From assembly GCA_938743325.2 (NCBI GenBank), contig OW568872.1, forward strand, positions 310,001 to 374,000: DNA of 64,000 bases, given 5' to 3'. The stretch is from Pycnococcus provasolii. Lineage: Eukaryota; Chlorophyta; Pseudoscourfieldiophyceae; Pseudoscourfieldiales; Pycnococcaceae. Below the pieces are notes generated by a model, which saw only the letters and a program-made list of their open reading frames with translations, had not been told where the DNA came from and did no database searches. The position numbers and the translations under genes are program-made. Positions 20,652-30,800 of this stretch are shown piece by piece. The first letter of the stretch is position 1. Every line of letters begins with the position of its first letter.

Positions 20652-20732
20652 TGCCGCTAGGTAGTAACAGTAGAATACAATTAATTAGAATTTCATTTTA
20701 TACAAAGGTTTTCGTTCTAGTCGGTGTCGTCA

Positions 20733-23015
20733 TTATAGCGCCGGTGGCCCAAATACGACTCGAATGGGCGAGCCACGGAGCACAATCCTTAGCAGAAAAT
20801 TGGCAGCTCGCGCGGCATCTGGCCTTGCAGCCTTTGGCGTGAAGAAATTGTTGACGACCGCGATTTGCTCGCACAAGCGATAAGGCGAGGGGGTGCGGTT
20901 ATGATCTTCTTCGTCGTCGTCGTCGCCGCCGCCGCAGCCGACGCCGCTGCCGCCGTTCCTTCTCGGAAGGCGAGCATCGTCTGGCAGACCAAATTCACGC
21001 CGAATTGTGTCCAAGCCAACCCAATGGCACAAAACCCTAACGGCAGAATATGGCTCTCTGCACTGCGCAACGGGCAAGTTGCCCACCACCACCGCAAGCG
21101 CTCTGGTGACGCTTTCTTTTGGAAATACCAACCCGGGACAGTCAAGCAGTGCGACGTATGGTGTAAGAAAGTGCGTTTGGAGTCGCTGTGTTCTCCCCGG
21201 CGTTGTGGATACACCAGCGACACTCGCACCGAGAAGACGATTCACGAGAGCTGATTTTCCGCAGTTTGGTTCGCCCACGAATCCGATGGCTGCGTATGAA
21301 CGGCTCGCCCGTGCCCCACTCTTGTCGCCGCGCCTACGAGCGGTACGCCACGCAGCTGCACTCTTCCATCTGATGTCGCTGGATGTGGAGACGGAGGAGG
21401 AGTTTGGCGTCGTTGAATTGTCAATCTGGTCCTTGTCGTCGTCATCGTCGTCGTCGTCGTCGTCTGCTTCATCATCGCCATCTGTCTCCTCTTCGCTTCC
21501 AAGAGCCTCCTCATCATCCTTTCCAGGTTCTGGCACATGCTTGATGCTGCCACCTTTCGCGCGTGCAGCTGAATCCTCCGTCGCACCTCGATCCAGCAGG
21601 TCTCCAAGAGATATGTTTTCGTCCAAGTCGCGAGGTGAAACATGCGTGTCCATCAGGATGTCCCAAAGAGCCTGGACACCGTCGTCTGCACGTCCAAGCC
21701 AACGTGCACGGCTGCCACGCACGGCGACGTTCGCCGCACGACCATCTGCGCTCACAGGCACCACGGCATGTACGTTTGGATATCGTCTGGCAAGTTCCGC
21801 AGCCCATTTTTCGCGAACACTTGCGGTAAGATGGTCTGCTTTCGTGAGAGCGATGATGACGGGTACTCCTCTCTGCGCTAGTGGTTCGAGCACAGGCTCC
21901 GGCATGTGGAGGAGAGCTAAGGCGCATGGAGTGCAGCAGACGACGACGTCAGCACGATTCAATAAGAGCCAAAGTTGTCTCCACACACGAGGATTTCTCT
22001 CGAATGGTGCGGAACTTTGTTTCACACGCTCGCCCAGAGTGCTCGCCCAATTCTCAATCGTCGCCGCTTCGGCTGCATCGCGCTCAGGACTCGCGGGCAC
22101 ATCAAATGCTGGTTGCGGTGGAAGGCTGAATGGCGCCGCACCTCCTCGTTCCGACGCAAGCCACTGATGAGGATAAGACGATAGTTCTGCAAAGTTAGCC
22201 GCTTCCAGCGCGCGTCCTTCCAACGGACGGTCTGCGTCGGCACGACGACTCTCCAAGTCGTTCGTAGATTCCTTAGAGATCAAAGTGTGAAGGCCATATG
22301 ACTTTTGCGCCGCGTCGTGCACCTCTCCAAAGCTTGAGATAAGCCTCCTGTCTTCGTCGCCGGTACTTTGGTTCGTGGAGGTGTTGAGGTGTTCACCACC
22401 TCTCTTGGCTGCACGTTTTGCTTGAAGTTGTGCCTTCTTCTCCTTCCCAGAAAAGGGGCGCCGGCGTGCACCATGTGCGCGCCGTCCCTCCCACGCTGGC
22501 TTGCCTTCGCCAGGCAACGAAGAAGCATGCGCTTCGTCCTGTGACGACGGTGGTACTCCCACCGACGACGGGCAACCTCGTTTTGCGCCCGCCTTTTCCA
22601 GAATCTCGCGAAGCTCTTGTCCCTTGGCAACGTCGAGCGGTGTCAGTCCCTTGGAATCAGCTTGGTTGATAAGCTCTTTAAAGGTTCCACTTTCCTTTTT
22701 CAAAAGCCACTTTATGGCTGGTACGTTTCCAAATGACGCCGCTGTGTGCAGTACGGTTCGTTCAGAGTCGTCCTTTTCGAATAATGACGCCCCTGAGCGT
22801 CTTAGGAAATCGAGCATTGCAGTCACGGCTGACGGCGATGTGGCTGAAGAGGAGGATGCGGCGTGGATCGGCGTCCATCCGACTTTGTTGCGTATGTTGA
22901 CATCGATGCCCCGAGCGAGGCAGGCGCGCACACTGCTAAGCTGGAGGGTGCTGGACGAGCGCCAGACGTTGCCTGTGTCGGAGGAGTACTGGTCGCCAGC
23001 CGAGCGACGCGGCAT
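20733..23015 (-). CDS. Ankyrin repeats fused to a GNL1-type circularly permuted GTPase
   Basis: About 760 residues from ATG 23015 (MPRRSAGDQ). The open frame continues to 23141, but only through translated TTAGGG repeats. Residues 30-145 are ankyrin-like (GIDVNIRNKVGWTPIHAAS, RTVLHTAASFGNVPAIKWLL, KGLTPLDVAKG). After a basic linker come NPRVWRQLWLLLNRADVVV and then the permuted G motifs: G4 TKAD, G1 GEPNCGKSALVNRLLG, and G3 DCPGL. This order (G4 before G1) defines YlqF/LSG1/GNL1-like GTPases, most like GNL1 (HSR1), which act on ribosomes. The stretch after RADVVV, normally D-A-R-H/N-P, reads CTPCALALLH here, a departure from the family. An Asp-rich region lies before G1. Confidence 0.85.
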   Translation of the reverse strand: MPRRSAGDQYSSDTGNVWRSSSTLQLSSVRACLARGIDVNIRNKVGWTPIHAASSSSATSPSAVTAMLDFLRRSGASLFEKDDSERTVLHTAASFGNVPAIKWLLKKESGTFKELINQADSKGLTPLDVAKGQELREILEKAGAKRGCPSSVGVPPSSQDEAHASSLPGEGKPAWEGRRAHGARRRPFSGKEKKAQLQAKRAAKRGGEHLNTSTNQSTGDEDRRLISSFGEVHDAAQKSYGLHTLISKESTNDLESRRADADRPLEGRALEAANFAELSSYPHQWLASERGGAAPFSLPPQPAFDVPASPERDAAEAATIENWASTLGERVKQSSAPFERNPRVWRQLWLLLNRADVVVCCTPCALALLHMPEPVLEPLAQRGVPVIIALTKADHLTASVREKWAAELARRYPNVHAVVPVSADGRAANVAVRGSRARWLGRADDGVQALWDILMDTHVSPRDLDENISLGDLLDRGATEDSAARAKGGSIKHVPEPGKDDEEALGSEEETDGDDEADDDDDDDDDDKDQIDNSTTPNSSSVSTSSDIRWKSAAAWRTARRRGDKSGARASRSYAAIGFVGEPNCGKSALVNRLLGASVAGVSTTPGRTQRLQTHFLTPYVALLDCPGLVFPKESVTRALAVVVGNLPVAQCREPYSAVRVLCHWVGLDTIRREFGLPDDARLPRRNGGSGVGCGGGDDDDEEDHNRTPSPYRLCEQIAVVNNFFTPKAARPDAARAANFLLRIVLRGSPIRVVFGPPAL

Positions 23016-23100
23016 GACAACAAAAGCTGTCACGAATGCGCGGGAGGAGACAACTGAAAGAAGGAAGGAGAGCCACAAGTTGGGAAAGGGAAGGAGGGGG

Positions 23101-23132
23101 TTAGGGTTTTCAGTTAGGGTTAGGGTTAGGGT
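23101..23132 (+). repeat. TTAGGG array 5' of the ankyrin/GTPase gene
   Basis: TTAGGGTTTTCAG followed by three tandem TTAGGG units, 86-117 bp upstream of the minus-strand gene. On that gene's sense strand it reads CCCTAA. Confidence 0.85.
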
Positions 23133-23221
23133 GTTGTACACGTGTGCCTTTTTTACACTAGACTACCCGTATCGTATCGTAAGCCTTATCTTTACACTGT
23201 CAACTGCAGGAAGGTACCCTA

Positions 23222-24241
23222 TCACTCCCAGCAGTCTCTGCGCTCCATCTCGAACTTGCCGCGCCGAAACGTCAACGACACGCGAAGTTCGCCCTGCAAG
23301 TCGCCATTTTGTATCGAGTGCAGCCACGCGTATCGACTTGGGCCCGTCTGAATCGCGATCGAACGGCGCGGTAAAGGGACGCGAACACGCCGTGTGCCCT
23401 TCTCCTCCGTGAACGTCATTATTGCGTCAGCGCCAAGGGAAAGCGTCGCAATTGCCGGTCCGGAGAGATTTCTGTCGTCGGCGTGCGGCTCGAGGCTGTG
23501 CCCGAGACGAGGAACGTATGCAATCGCATTAGCCTCCGTAGGCTCCCAGGTCGATCCAATATGTGGTACATGACTCGCACGCTCGCGTACAGCATCGACG
23601 ACGCATCTCAACGCACTTGGTATGCGAGCGGATGGTGGGCTTTGTGTTCTTCCGGCGAGGTTCGTTTGTATTCCCCACGATTTGCCATAGGCTGTCCCGT
23701 TGAAGTGGCGCAGCCGCCACATAGGCTCGCACTGTTTGGACGAACTTCCCTTCGTCGGGTCTCCCAGAAAGCGCAGAAGATCCAACTCCGTAGCCTCCGT
23801 GATGACATTCTCGAGCACGAAGTGGCCTGCAAGGCGAGGCGCGTTCCACGCTGCCAAGAATGACGAAGTGGTTGGCGCTGCAACACGCTTCGCGGGTTCA
23901 TGGCTGTCGTCATTGTCCACCACCTCCTCCTCCTCTTTATCTTTATCCTTCTCCTCTCTTGCACGCTTTTTGTTAACATTAACATTCTGTGTGAGGCTAA
24001 CCTCTGGAGCGTGTGACGGTACGGCAGAAGCACTGTCACGTCCCGGCGCATCCAATGTTGTTGTTGTTGTTGTTGTTGTTTGCGCGCCTGAGGAAGGCCA
24101 GTTGCCTGCATCCAAGCAGGCGTTGACGTGCGTTGCCAATTCCGTTGACGGGCGGAGTCGGCCGCACACGGGGCACGCCTGCAGGAGGACGCGCGCAGGG
24201 GCACGACGACGAGCCGCTGGAGGACGCGTCGCCCCGGCCAT
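23222..24241 (-). CDS. AlkB-like 2-oxoglutarate/Fe(II) dioxygenase with N-terminal zinc knuckle
   Basis: 339 residues from ATG 24241 (MAGATRPP); the longer frame upstream is not protein-like. Residues 23-37 read CPVCGRLRPSTELATHVNAC, a C2HC ubiquitin-binding (UBZ4/Rad18-like) zinc finger pattern. After a linker with a lysine/glutamate run, the AlkB jelly-roll starts at HFVLENVITEATELDLL. The iron ligands are visible as PHADD (HxD) and the distal His in YAWLHSI; RVSLTFR supplies the 2-oxoglutarate Arg. AlkB proteins remove alkyl groups from nucleic acids or modify tRNA. The zinc finger suggests recruitment to ubiquitinated repair sites, which is inference. Confidence 0.8.
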   Translation of the reverse strand: MAGATRPPAARRRAPARVLLQACPVCGRLRPSTELATHVNACLDAGNWPSSGAQTTTTTTTTLDAPGRDSASAVPSHAPEVSLTQNVNVNKKRAREEKDKDKEEEEVVDNDDSHEPAKRVAAPTTSSFLAAWNAPRLAGHFVLENVITEATELDLLRFLGDPTKGSSSKQCEPMWRLRHFNGTAYGKSWGIQTNLAGRTQSPPSARIPSALRCVVDAVRERASHVPHIGSTWEPTEANAIAYVPRLGHSLEPHADDRNLSGPAIATLSLGADAIMTFTEEKGTRRVRVPLPRRSIAIQTGPSRYAWLHSIQNGDLQGELRVSLTFRRGKFEMERRDCWE

Positions 24242-24465
24242 GAAGGCAGAGAAGGCGAAAAATGCCGCGAAATTCGGTGAAGGAATTGGAATAACCTTAT
24301 AACCCCGAAGTCGTCGTCGCAAATGGGACTCGGGGTTCCAGTGGGAGAAAAAGTGTTCTGAAAAGCAATTTGTAGGAAAATGTTTGTTGACACAAGACTT
24401 GGCAGTGTAGTAGTGTGCACGCAACATAACCCCACACCACTCAGCATTCAGCCAGACTTGCCAAC

Positions 24466-24888
24466 TTACATGCCGCCGAACGACGGGAACGAGCCAGACG
24501 CCTTGGCGGGGCAGATCTTTCCGTCCGCGACGCCCTCGCACTCCAGCTTGAGGTCGTCCGTGAGGAACTTCACGTCTCCGAGCTCAGCGAGGTTCTCGCA
24601 GCCGACGAGATTGTTCGGGAACGCGCAGGTTCCGTCCGTGACGGTTCGCGAGCGCGCGAGGTTGGCGTAGCTGGTTGCGAGGCGCTGCTTGTCGTGGAGC
24701 TCCTTGTTCGCCTCTGAGGACGCGAGCAGGTCCGCCGTGAGGTCGGCTTTCGCCGCGAGCGGCGTGGCGACGGCGGCGGCGATGGCGATGGAGATCGCGG
24801 TGGATCGCGCGGCGTCACGCACCGAGGCGTGCGTGCGGATGGCACGGCGGGACACCGAGGAGGGGCGGGAGCAGCTGCGGGCGAGCAT
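24466..24888 (-). CDS. psaN: Photosystem I reaction centre subunit N, precursor
   Basis: 140 residues. PsaN is a small extrinsic protein on the lumen side of photosystem I that helps plastocyanin docking, and is known only from green algae and plants. The N-terminus is bipartite: an Arg/Ser-rich plastid transit peptide, then a hydrophobic stretch AISIAIAAAVATPLAAKA ending in an A-x-A lumenal cleavage site. The mature part has SEANKELHDKQRLATSYANL, CAFPNNLVGCENLA and LECEGVADGKICP, the conserved pattern with four cysteines. The stop (ATGTAA) itself contains TGTAA. Confidence 0.93.
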   Translation of the reverse strand: MLARSCSRPSSVSRRAIRTHASVRDAARSTAISIAIAAAVATPLAAKADLTADLLASSEANKELHDKQRLATSYANLARSRTVTDGTCAFPNNLVGCENLAELGDVKFLTDDLKLECEGVADGKICPAKASGSFPSFGGM

Positions 24889-25962
24889 GGCGTACTTATC
24901 GGAGAAATGAGCAGAAAGGACACGAAAGCGGCTCTGAAGATATGCCCCACGGGCACACGGGGCGAGCGCTCGGCCTTCCTGAAGATAAGAGCTTGATTCG
25001 GCCGAGAGTCCGAAGAGGTATCCCCAGGAAAATCATTCGGGGAAATTGGGAAGACCACAACGCCACGGGAAAATGCTTCCCACTAATATTCCGTGTGTGG
25101 GCGACAACTCGTGGATGTAACTCCCCTTTTCCCCCTTCATTCAGTAAGTCTTCACGGACACGGGGCGGCAATGGCATGCAAGGTGAAGGTGAAGGTGTGA
25201 TGAGCATGTCAGGCTCCTCATCAATTCCATATAGTCTAAACTCTAAGGTATGACATGTGATGCCATGGATCTCCAAATTTACCCAATTCAAATACAGTAA
25301 AGGGAGGATTCGTGAAAATGAGCCATCAGGGAGAGGCATCAGGGAGAGGCATCATTCAGGGAGTGCAATACTGCAATGTGCAAGGCAGGCAAGAGCGAGA
25401 ACTACTGTACCATACGGGCAAGAGAGTCACCGACGAGGGGGGAATCATGCATGCATGGAAGAACGACGCGCGTATGTATTATCCCGAGTAATAGGATACA
25501 GTATGTATGTACATGGTGGTAAAGGTAAATTACACGCCTGGTACATACTGTAAACCAGGTTGCGCATGCGCAATGCAGGAATGCAATGTGCAAGGTGCCA
25601 TGTGCAAGGTGGTCAGACAAGTGCACAGCACTGTAGTGCGCCTCCCTGATCAAACTTGTTTGATCAGGTAGGTGGCCGCAGGTGGGTCCATCAGATACAG
25701 CAGTCCGCAGTCCGGCAGCAGAGACGGCTAGCTGTTTGTTCAAGCAAGCAGAGCAGGGATGAAACTTGAAAGTTGAAAGGCTTTCCTTGAAAGAAGGGGA
25801 GTTCGCTCAGCTCCTCTCTCTCTGCCGTCTCGCTGTCTCGTGGGACACTCGTGGCCTCGAGGACTCCACTCCGAGGTATCAAAGAGTTCCAATTCCGATT
25901 TGGGAACCCGCCATTGGGAATCATTTCATCATTTCATTTCCTTTCCCTTCGAAGTTTTCCAG
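24889..25962. other. 1.07-kb divergent spacer, repeats but no gene seen
   Basis: It lies between PsaN and the CaaX protein. It holds several short direct words (CAATGTGCAAGG, ATCAGGGAGAGGC twice at about 25325-25350), TACAGTA/TACTGTA words, and a perfect inverted repeat at 25645-25668. It is more AT-rich than the flanking genes. No open frame here looks conserved. Confidence 0.5.
25645..25668. repeat. Perfect 11-bp inverted repeat with 2-bp centre
   Basis: CCTGATCAAAC, TT, GTTTGATCAGG. It could be a protein-binding palindrome or a hairpin. It lies about 300 bp upstream of the CaaX-protein start. Confidence 0.9.
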
Positions 25963-27735
25963 ATGTCTTCTCTCGGAGGAATCTCTCATGATGCTGCGGA
26001 TGAGAACGAAGACTTGCTGTTCTTCAACATGGCCGTGCTTTCCACGTCACCTACGAACCAGGATGCGTTCCTTGTGCCTGTGGCCTCCCCTGGGACCTCC
26101 TCATCCAGGGGGTCACGTGGTCCTCATCCTGGCCCTGGGGATCACCACAGGTCATGGGATCACCACAGGATGCTCTCAGGATCGTCATCGCAAGTGACTG
26201 GAGGAGGAGTAACTGGATTAGCATCCCCGCGTGCTCTGCTCGCAAGACAAAGGCAAGAGGCAGCCTTCGAAGCCAACTCGCCTCGGGCGGCGTTCCGATC
26301 GCCGTCGTACAGATCGCCGGCCGACCGGGCCATGCGATCATCCGCACCCGTATCGTCGAGCTCCATCGCACTCGGCTTCGGCGACGAGGAGGGTGTGGAC
26401 GAGTCGAACTGGCTCGTTGCAAGCGGAACGAAAGCTTCCACGAAAACGAGTCACCTGCGAAAGTCTGCAGATAGCCCGCTCAACACGCCGAAAGCAGCAG
26501 CAAACGGACGGGCAGCCAGCACGCCGAGAACGGCGATGTCGACAGCCACGTCACGCGGATCGAGCCCAGCAAGCAGCCGATACAGAACGCCTCTCAGCAC
26601 GCCTGGGCGCGCTTCGTCGCCGTCGTCGGCGGCGCGTGCGGGAGCCGTCAACACGCCGCGCGCACGACCAAGCCCGGCGCCGGGAAGTGCCGCAAGCTCG
26701 AGAGTCAACACGGGAGTTGGAGCACGTTCGAGCTCGAGGCCGCCGACACCCACGACAGCGGGACGAGCAGCCACGCCCACCGGCTCTCGCGCCGCTCGTG
26801 CCACACCCTCTTCACGAACAGGACTCGCGTCGGCGCCCGCAAGGGCACCATCGCCGCGAGCGGGTGGAGCGTACCGCCCGCCGTCGCCGCGAGCGGGTGG
26901 AGCGTACCGCCCACCGTCGCCACGGCCTGGATCAACGCCGCGTTCCGTCACAAATATCCCAAAAGCGCCACACATGCGAGGTGTCGGAGCAAGCGCAAGC
27001 ACCGGTGCACCGAACCCAGCCGCCTCGCCCTCTCGTCGACCTCCCAGCCCCTCGCCGTCACTTCGTTTCACCGGTGCCGCTGCCGCTGGCGGAACCGCCT
27101 CGCGTGTGCGACCGCCAAGTCCCGGGGCGAGGCGGGCCCCGTCGCCCTCGGCCATGTCAGCTTCGTCGCTGCGCAAATCCCCAGGAAGCACCAGCATGCT
27201 TTCGCCTCGTGCTGCAGGTGGTGGGGCCTCGTTCGCGTCAGCTAGCCTTGGCGGCGCAGCCATAGGATCGCCGATGCGTGCAAAGTCGCACGGAACGATG
27301 GGACCACCGCCTGTCGTGAACCGACGAACGGGAGCAAAGGCTGCGCCTTCCCTCCGAACAGGCAGCATGACAACGTCGATGATGGCAGGATTGAGCCGAG
27401 CTACGTTTTCTTCCGATTCGAGCGAAACGTCTGGCATGCGCGGCATGGCTGGTACCGCTGCAAGCGCACGAGGACACGCTAAAGGCAAGGTTGTTCCAAA
27501 CTCGAGGAAGAACGACCCGAAGTTTAAGCCGAAGCCAAGCGAGAGCGAAGAGGATCGCATGACAGGATTCCTCGTCGCTAGCTCAGTAATGCACGATGTC
27601 GTTTCCTTGGCGGCGGAGAAGGGTGAAGCAAATCTCATCGCCAAGGCAGAGCGTGCGGCAGCGGAGGAAAAAAGAAGACAGCTTGAGAAGGAGAAGTTGA
27701 AGAAACAACCTGCTTGTGGATGTGCTCTAATGTAA
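25963..27735 (+). CDS. Ser/Pro/Arg-rich disordered protein with C-terminal CaaX box
   Basis: 590 residues from ATG 25963 (MSSLGGISHDAADENEDLLFF); the longer frame starts with non-conserved sequence. Residues 80-450 are low complexity, built of Ser, Pro, Arg, Thr and Ala with many SPR/TPR motifs, typical of phosphorylated microtubule-associated or cytoskeletal proteins. A repeated SPRAGGAYRPP motif occurs twice (26858-26913 region). The last 80 residues look ordered: DRMTGFLVASSVMHDVVSLAAEKGEANLIAKAER, then a charged helix, ending CGCALM. C-A-L-M fits a CaaX prenylation signal, with a second Cys nearby for palmitoylation, so membrane attachment is likely. I do not recognise the family. Confidence 0.75.
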   Translation: MSSLGGISHDAADENEDLLFFNMAVLSTSPTNQDAFLVPVASPGTSSSRGSRGPHPGPGDHHRSWDHHRMLSGSSSQVTGGGVTGLASPRALLARQRQEAAFEANSPRAAFRSPSYRSPADRAMRSSAPVSSSSIALGFGDEEGVDESNWLVASGTKASTKTSHLRKSADSPLNTPKAAANGRAASTPRTAMSTATSRGSSPASSRYRTPLSTPGRASSPSSAARAGAVNTPRARPSPAPGSAASSRVNTGVGARSSSRPPTPTTAGRAATPTGSRAARATPSSRTGLASAPARAPSPRAGGAYRPPSPRAGGAYRPPSPRPGSTPRSVTNIPKAPHMRGVGASASTGAPNPAASPSRRPPSPSPSLRFTGAAAAGGTASRVRPPSPGARRAPSPSAMSASSLRKSPGSTSMLSPRAAGGGASFASASLGGAAIGSPMRAKSHGTMGPPPVVNRRTGAKAAPSLRTGSMTTSMMAGLSRATFSSDSSETSGMRGMAGTAASARGHAKGKVVPNSRKNDPKFKPKPSESEEDRMTGFLVASSVMHDVVSLAAEKGEANLIAKAERAAAEEKRRQLEKEKLKKQPACGCALM

Positions 27736-27857
27736 TGAAAAATCTCGATACGATTATCTTCTATGTATGAGGCGTCATTCTTCTACCAACAGTGTACGTA
27801 CAGTATAGCACAAAGGTTACAATACAGTATTCCTCATTCTCATCCTACTACATACAA

Positions 27858-30800
27858 TTACTTCTTCTTTCGGAAGCGCGCAATGCTGTCATACCGCTTG
27901 CTCGGTGCGATTCGTCGAAACACGCCAACCTCCTGTGGCATCTCGCCAAATTGTCGCTGGCGCTTGCCCCGCAGCACTCGTGCCAAATCCGTGTTAAGCG
28001 ACTCGCGACTCTCCGCCTGTGTACCCTGGTAGAGGCCGCCACCCGTCTGCGCCACCGACGTCATGCCCCCTCCCGAGCGACGCTGCAGCACCTCATGCAA
28101 TGCCTCGCGATCATGCCCGAGTGGATCAACGATGCGCATCGCATCGTGCACAAGGCGCGTCTTGATCGCGTCGTCGAGCTCATTTGCGCAGCCCAGGCTT
28201 GGGCTTGCATTCACCTCTATCAACCACGGGCGAAATGCGTCGTCGATGAGAATGTCGTACCCGTAAAGCTCAAATGCATTCGGATGGTGCGCAATGCGGT
28301 CCTCAACCGCAAAAAGGCTCTTCAGGATCACGTCCGTAATCTTCCGAGACCAAAGCTCCTTGACATTCAACGTCGGGTGGTGGCGACGAAGCAGCTGCCA
28401 AAGGCGCGTCAGACTGCATTTTGTGCCACCAGGAAGATGGCCGCAATCTTCGCCAAAGTCTCCCGCGCCTTTCGGCACCTCGAATCCACCCTGCTCCGGC
28501 TCATCGTCGTCAGCATCCTCGTGCACCAGAAATTCGAGACATCCGCCACTTCCATCGCCGCCGTCGTCGTCGCCGTCGTCGTTGTCGTACACGTCGTCGT
28601 CGTCGTCCGCCCCGCCTCGCGCGCTGGACGGTCGAGAACGCGACGTGGTGGCCACCTCATTCTCCTTGTTCACGCTTGAATTCGTCAAATGCACAAACAG
28701 GTTCGACAGAGAAGAGGAGTCATTCGTGTACTTTCCCGTGCTGAAGCGAGCAAATCCTTCCTCAAACACGAATGCCTCGAGCGGATTGAATGACGTCACG
28801 AGCACGTAGAGCCTCAGGTCGAACTTGTACCCGTTCAAAAGCAGCGGGTTGTGCGCGTAGCGCTGAACAACGGTCGACTCGCCGTAAATGACCTTGGCAA
28901 TGTCGTCAACCACGCGTATGCCACGGCCGCGAGAGAGTCCAACCGGCTTGAGGATCCACAAGTTTGGTACAGCGGAGGTGTCTTTGGTACTTTCCGAGAC
29001 TTTCGTCTTCGGCGGCGGCTGCGACACAACCTCGGGAGATGGGTAAAATCCCTCGCCAAGAACGTCGTCGGGTGGCTTGGTGAAGTGTGCGCGAAGGGCG
29101 AACGCCTCGCAAAATTGCACATACTCGTTCGGCAGGACGAAGGTGACGGGCATCAGCGCGAAAGGGCCGGTTTCGAGCTGCGCTAGCGCGTCTGTGGACT
29201 CCTCATCTCGCACGACAGCGCGGCGTGCCCCTCCGTGCAAGGCATTGCAGCGCGCTAGGTGCCGCTTCAGAAGATCCTTTCTCGTCAGCTCCTTTGCGCC
29301 TGGGTAGTGATTTACTCGCTGCCAAGCGAGAAGGTCATCCCATTTCAATGGCACCTTGCTTGACCACGTCCACATTAAGTCGAAGCTTGCGGATCCGCAC
29401 AATTCGCGATCGGTCGTGTCCTCGACCCAAGGAGCTTCGTCGTCGGCGTCTGTGATCAGATTTAAAGCGCGACGAAGCACCTTTCCAACCTCATCGTGAC
29501 CCGATGAAGCGCCAATGCGAAAGTAGCGCGCAAGAGGCGCGGGAGGAGCGAGGAGCCTCGAACGTTCCAGCCATGCTGCAGCACGCGTCATGTGATCCTT
29601 CATCAGCACCGAAAACATTACAGGATCCGCTCGCACGCTCGAGTAGCGAATGAGCGTCTTGCTCGCCAGCGCTGAGGTTGCATTCGATGCACTCTCTTCC
29701 TTGTCCATGGATGAGAGCACGGCAGCCGCAAAGACATGCTCAAATGTTCCGTAGAGGCTTGCGTAGTCGACAGCTTGCATCGCACTCTCGGTTGCTAGAT
29801 TTTCCTCAGCTGCCGCATCTGCCTCAGCGTCTGCTCGTGCCTCTGCCTCTTCGGTTCGTCGGTAGAGCAAGGATCTCATGGACTCAATTTCGCGAAGCGT
29901 CGCCTCGTCAGTTGCAGATGTGACCGCTTGGTCTGCGACAGTGTCGTCGCCGCCTTCTTCCTTTCTTCGCCGCACCGCTTCTGAGGCTAACATTTCAATG
30001 CCATCAGCCGCATTGTCGTCACCCCATCCACCTAGGCTGCCATCGTAGTTTCCAGCCGCAGCGTCAAATCCACCCCATCCCATCGGCGATGATTTTTCAT
30101 CGCTGTCCGAATCCTTTCCATCACATTGCTCTGGTCTGATCACCAGGGCACGAGGGGCTCCAGCAAATGTGTCCACCGTCGCGCCAATGTCGTCGTCATT
30201 CGCACGCTCGGACCCACGAAGTGTCTTAATTGCCGCCGCCGCGGCAAGTGCGCGCGTTCCAGGCGACTCGGGTCGTGTGAAGCTCTCCGGTTCAGGCGTA
30301 GGCGGCGACGAGGTGGCTTGAGGCGATTCAACTGGCTCCTCTGGCTGTGGTTGTGATGCGGGCGTGTCGATGGACTCTTCTGTTTTCGAAGGTGGCGTTG
30401 GGTGATCGGCCGTAATGACAGCATTTGCGTCGGCGAGTATCGACAGCTCAGGCGTTGGTGAGCTTGCATTGTCGGCAGCTATGGATAGCGGCATGTCGGA
30501 TGGTGCTGAGATGTCGGCAACGCTGGTATATGATTTCGGCGGCTCAAGCGAACCTGAGGGTGCATCGTCGGGGATGACGACGACAGAAGTTGGTAATTCT
30601 GACGCATCAGTGGCGACCTCGGTATCACTCATGGGTGCGGCATGCTCGGACGATGGCGGAGCATCCTTCCCAGAAGTTTGTAGTCCGTCGTGCGGTTGAT
30701 CCACAGGCTTCTCCGCGGCAATTGATGCAACCACGGTCTCCTCAACGCCATCGACTTTCTCGTGCTGCTGTTCATTGTGCACGTTCTCTGCCACAGGGAG

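Noticed and set aside
23016-23141. Longer N-terminus of the ankyrin/GTPase frame
   Set aside because: The extra residues (TLTLTENPN...) are translated TTAGGG repeats and the start would be a non-ATG codon.
26451-27644. 397-residue antisense frame opposite the CaaX protein
   Set aside because: It is a mirror of a GC-rich, Ser/Pro/Arg-coding gene and shows no domain.
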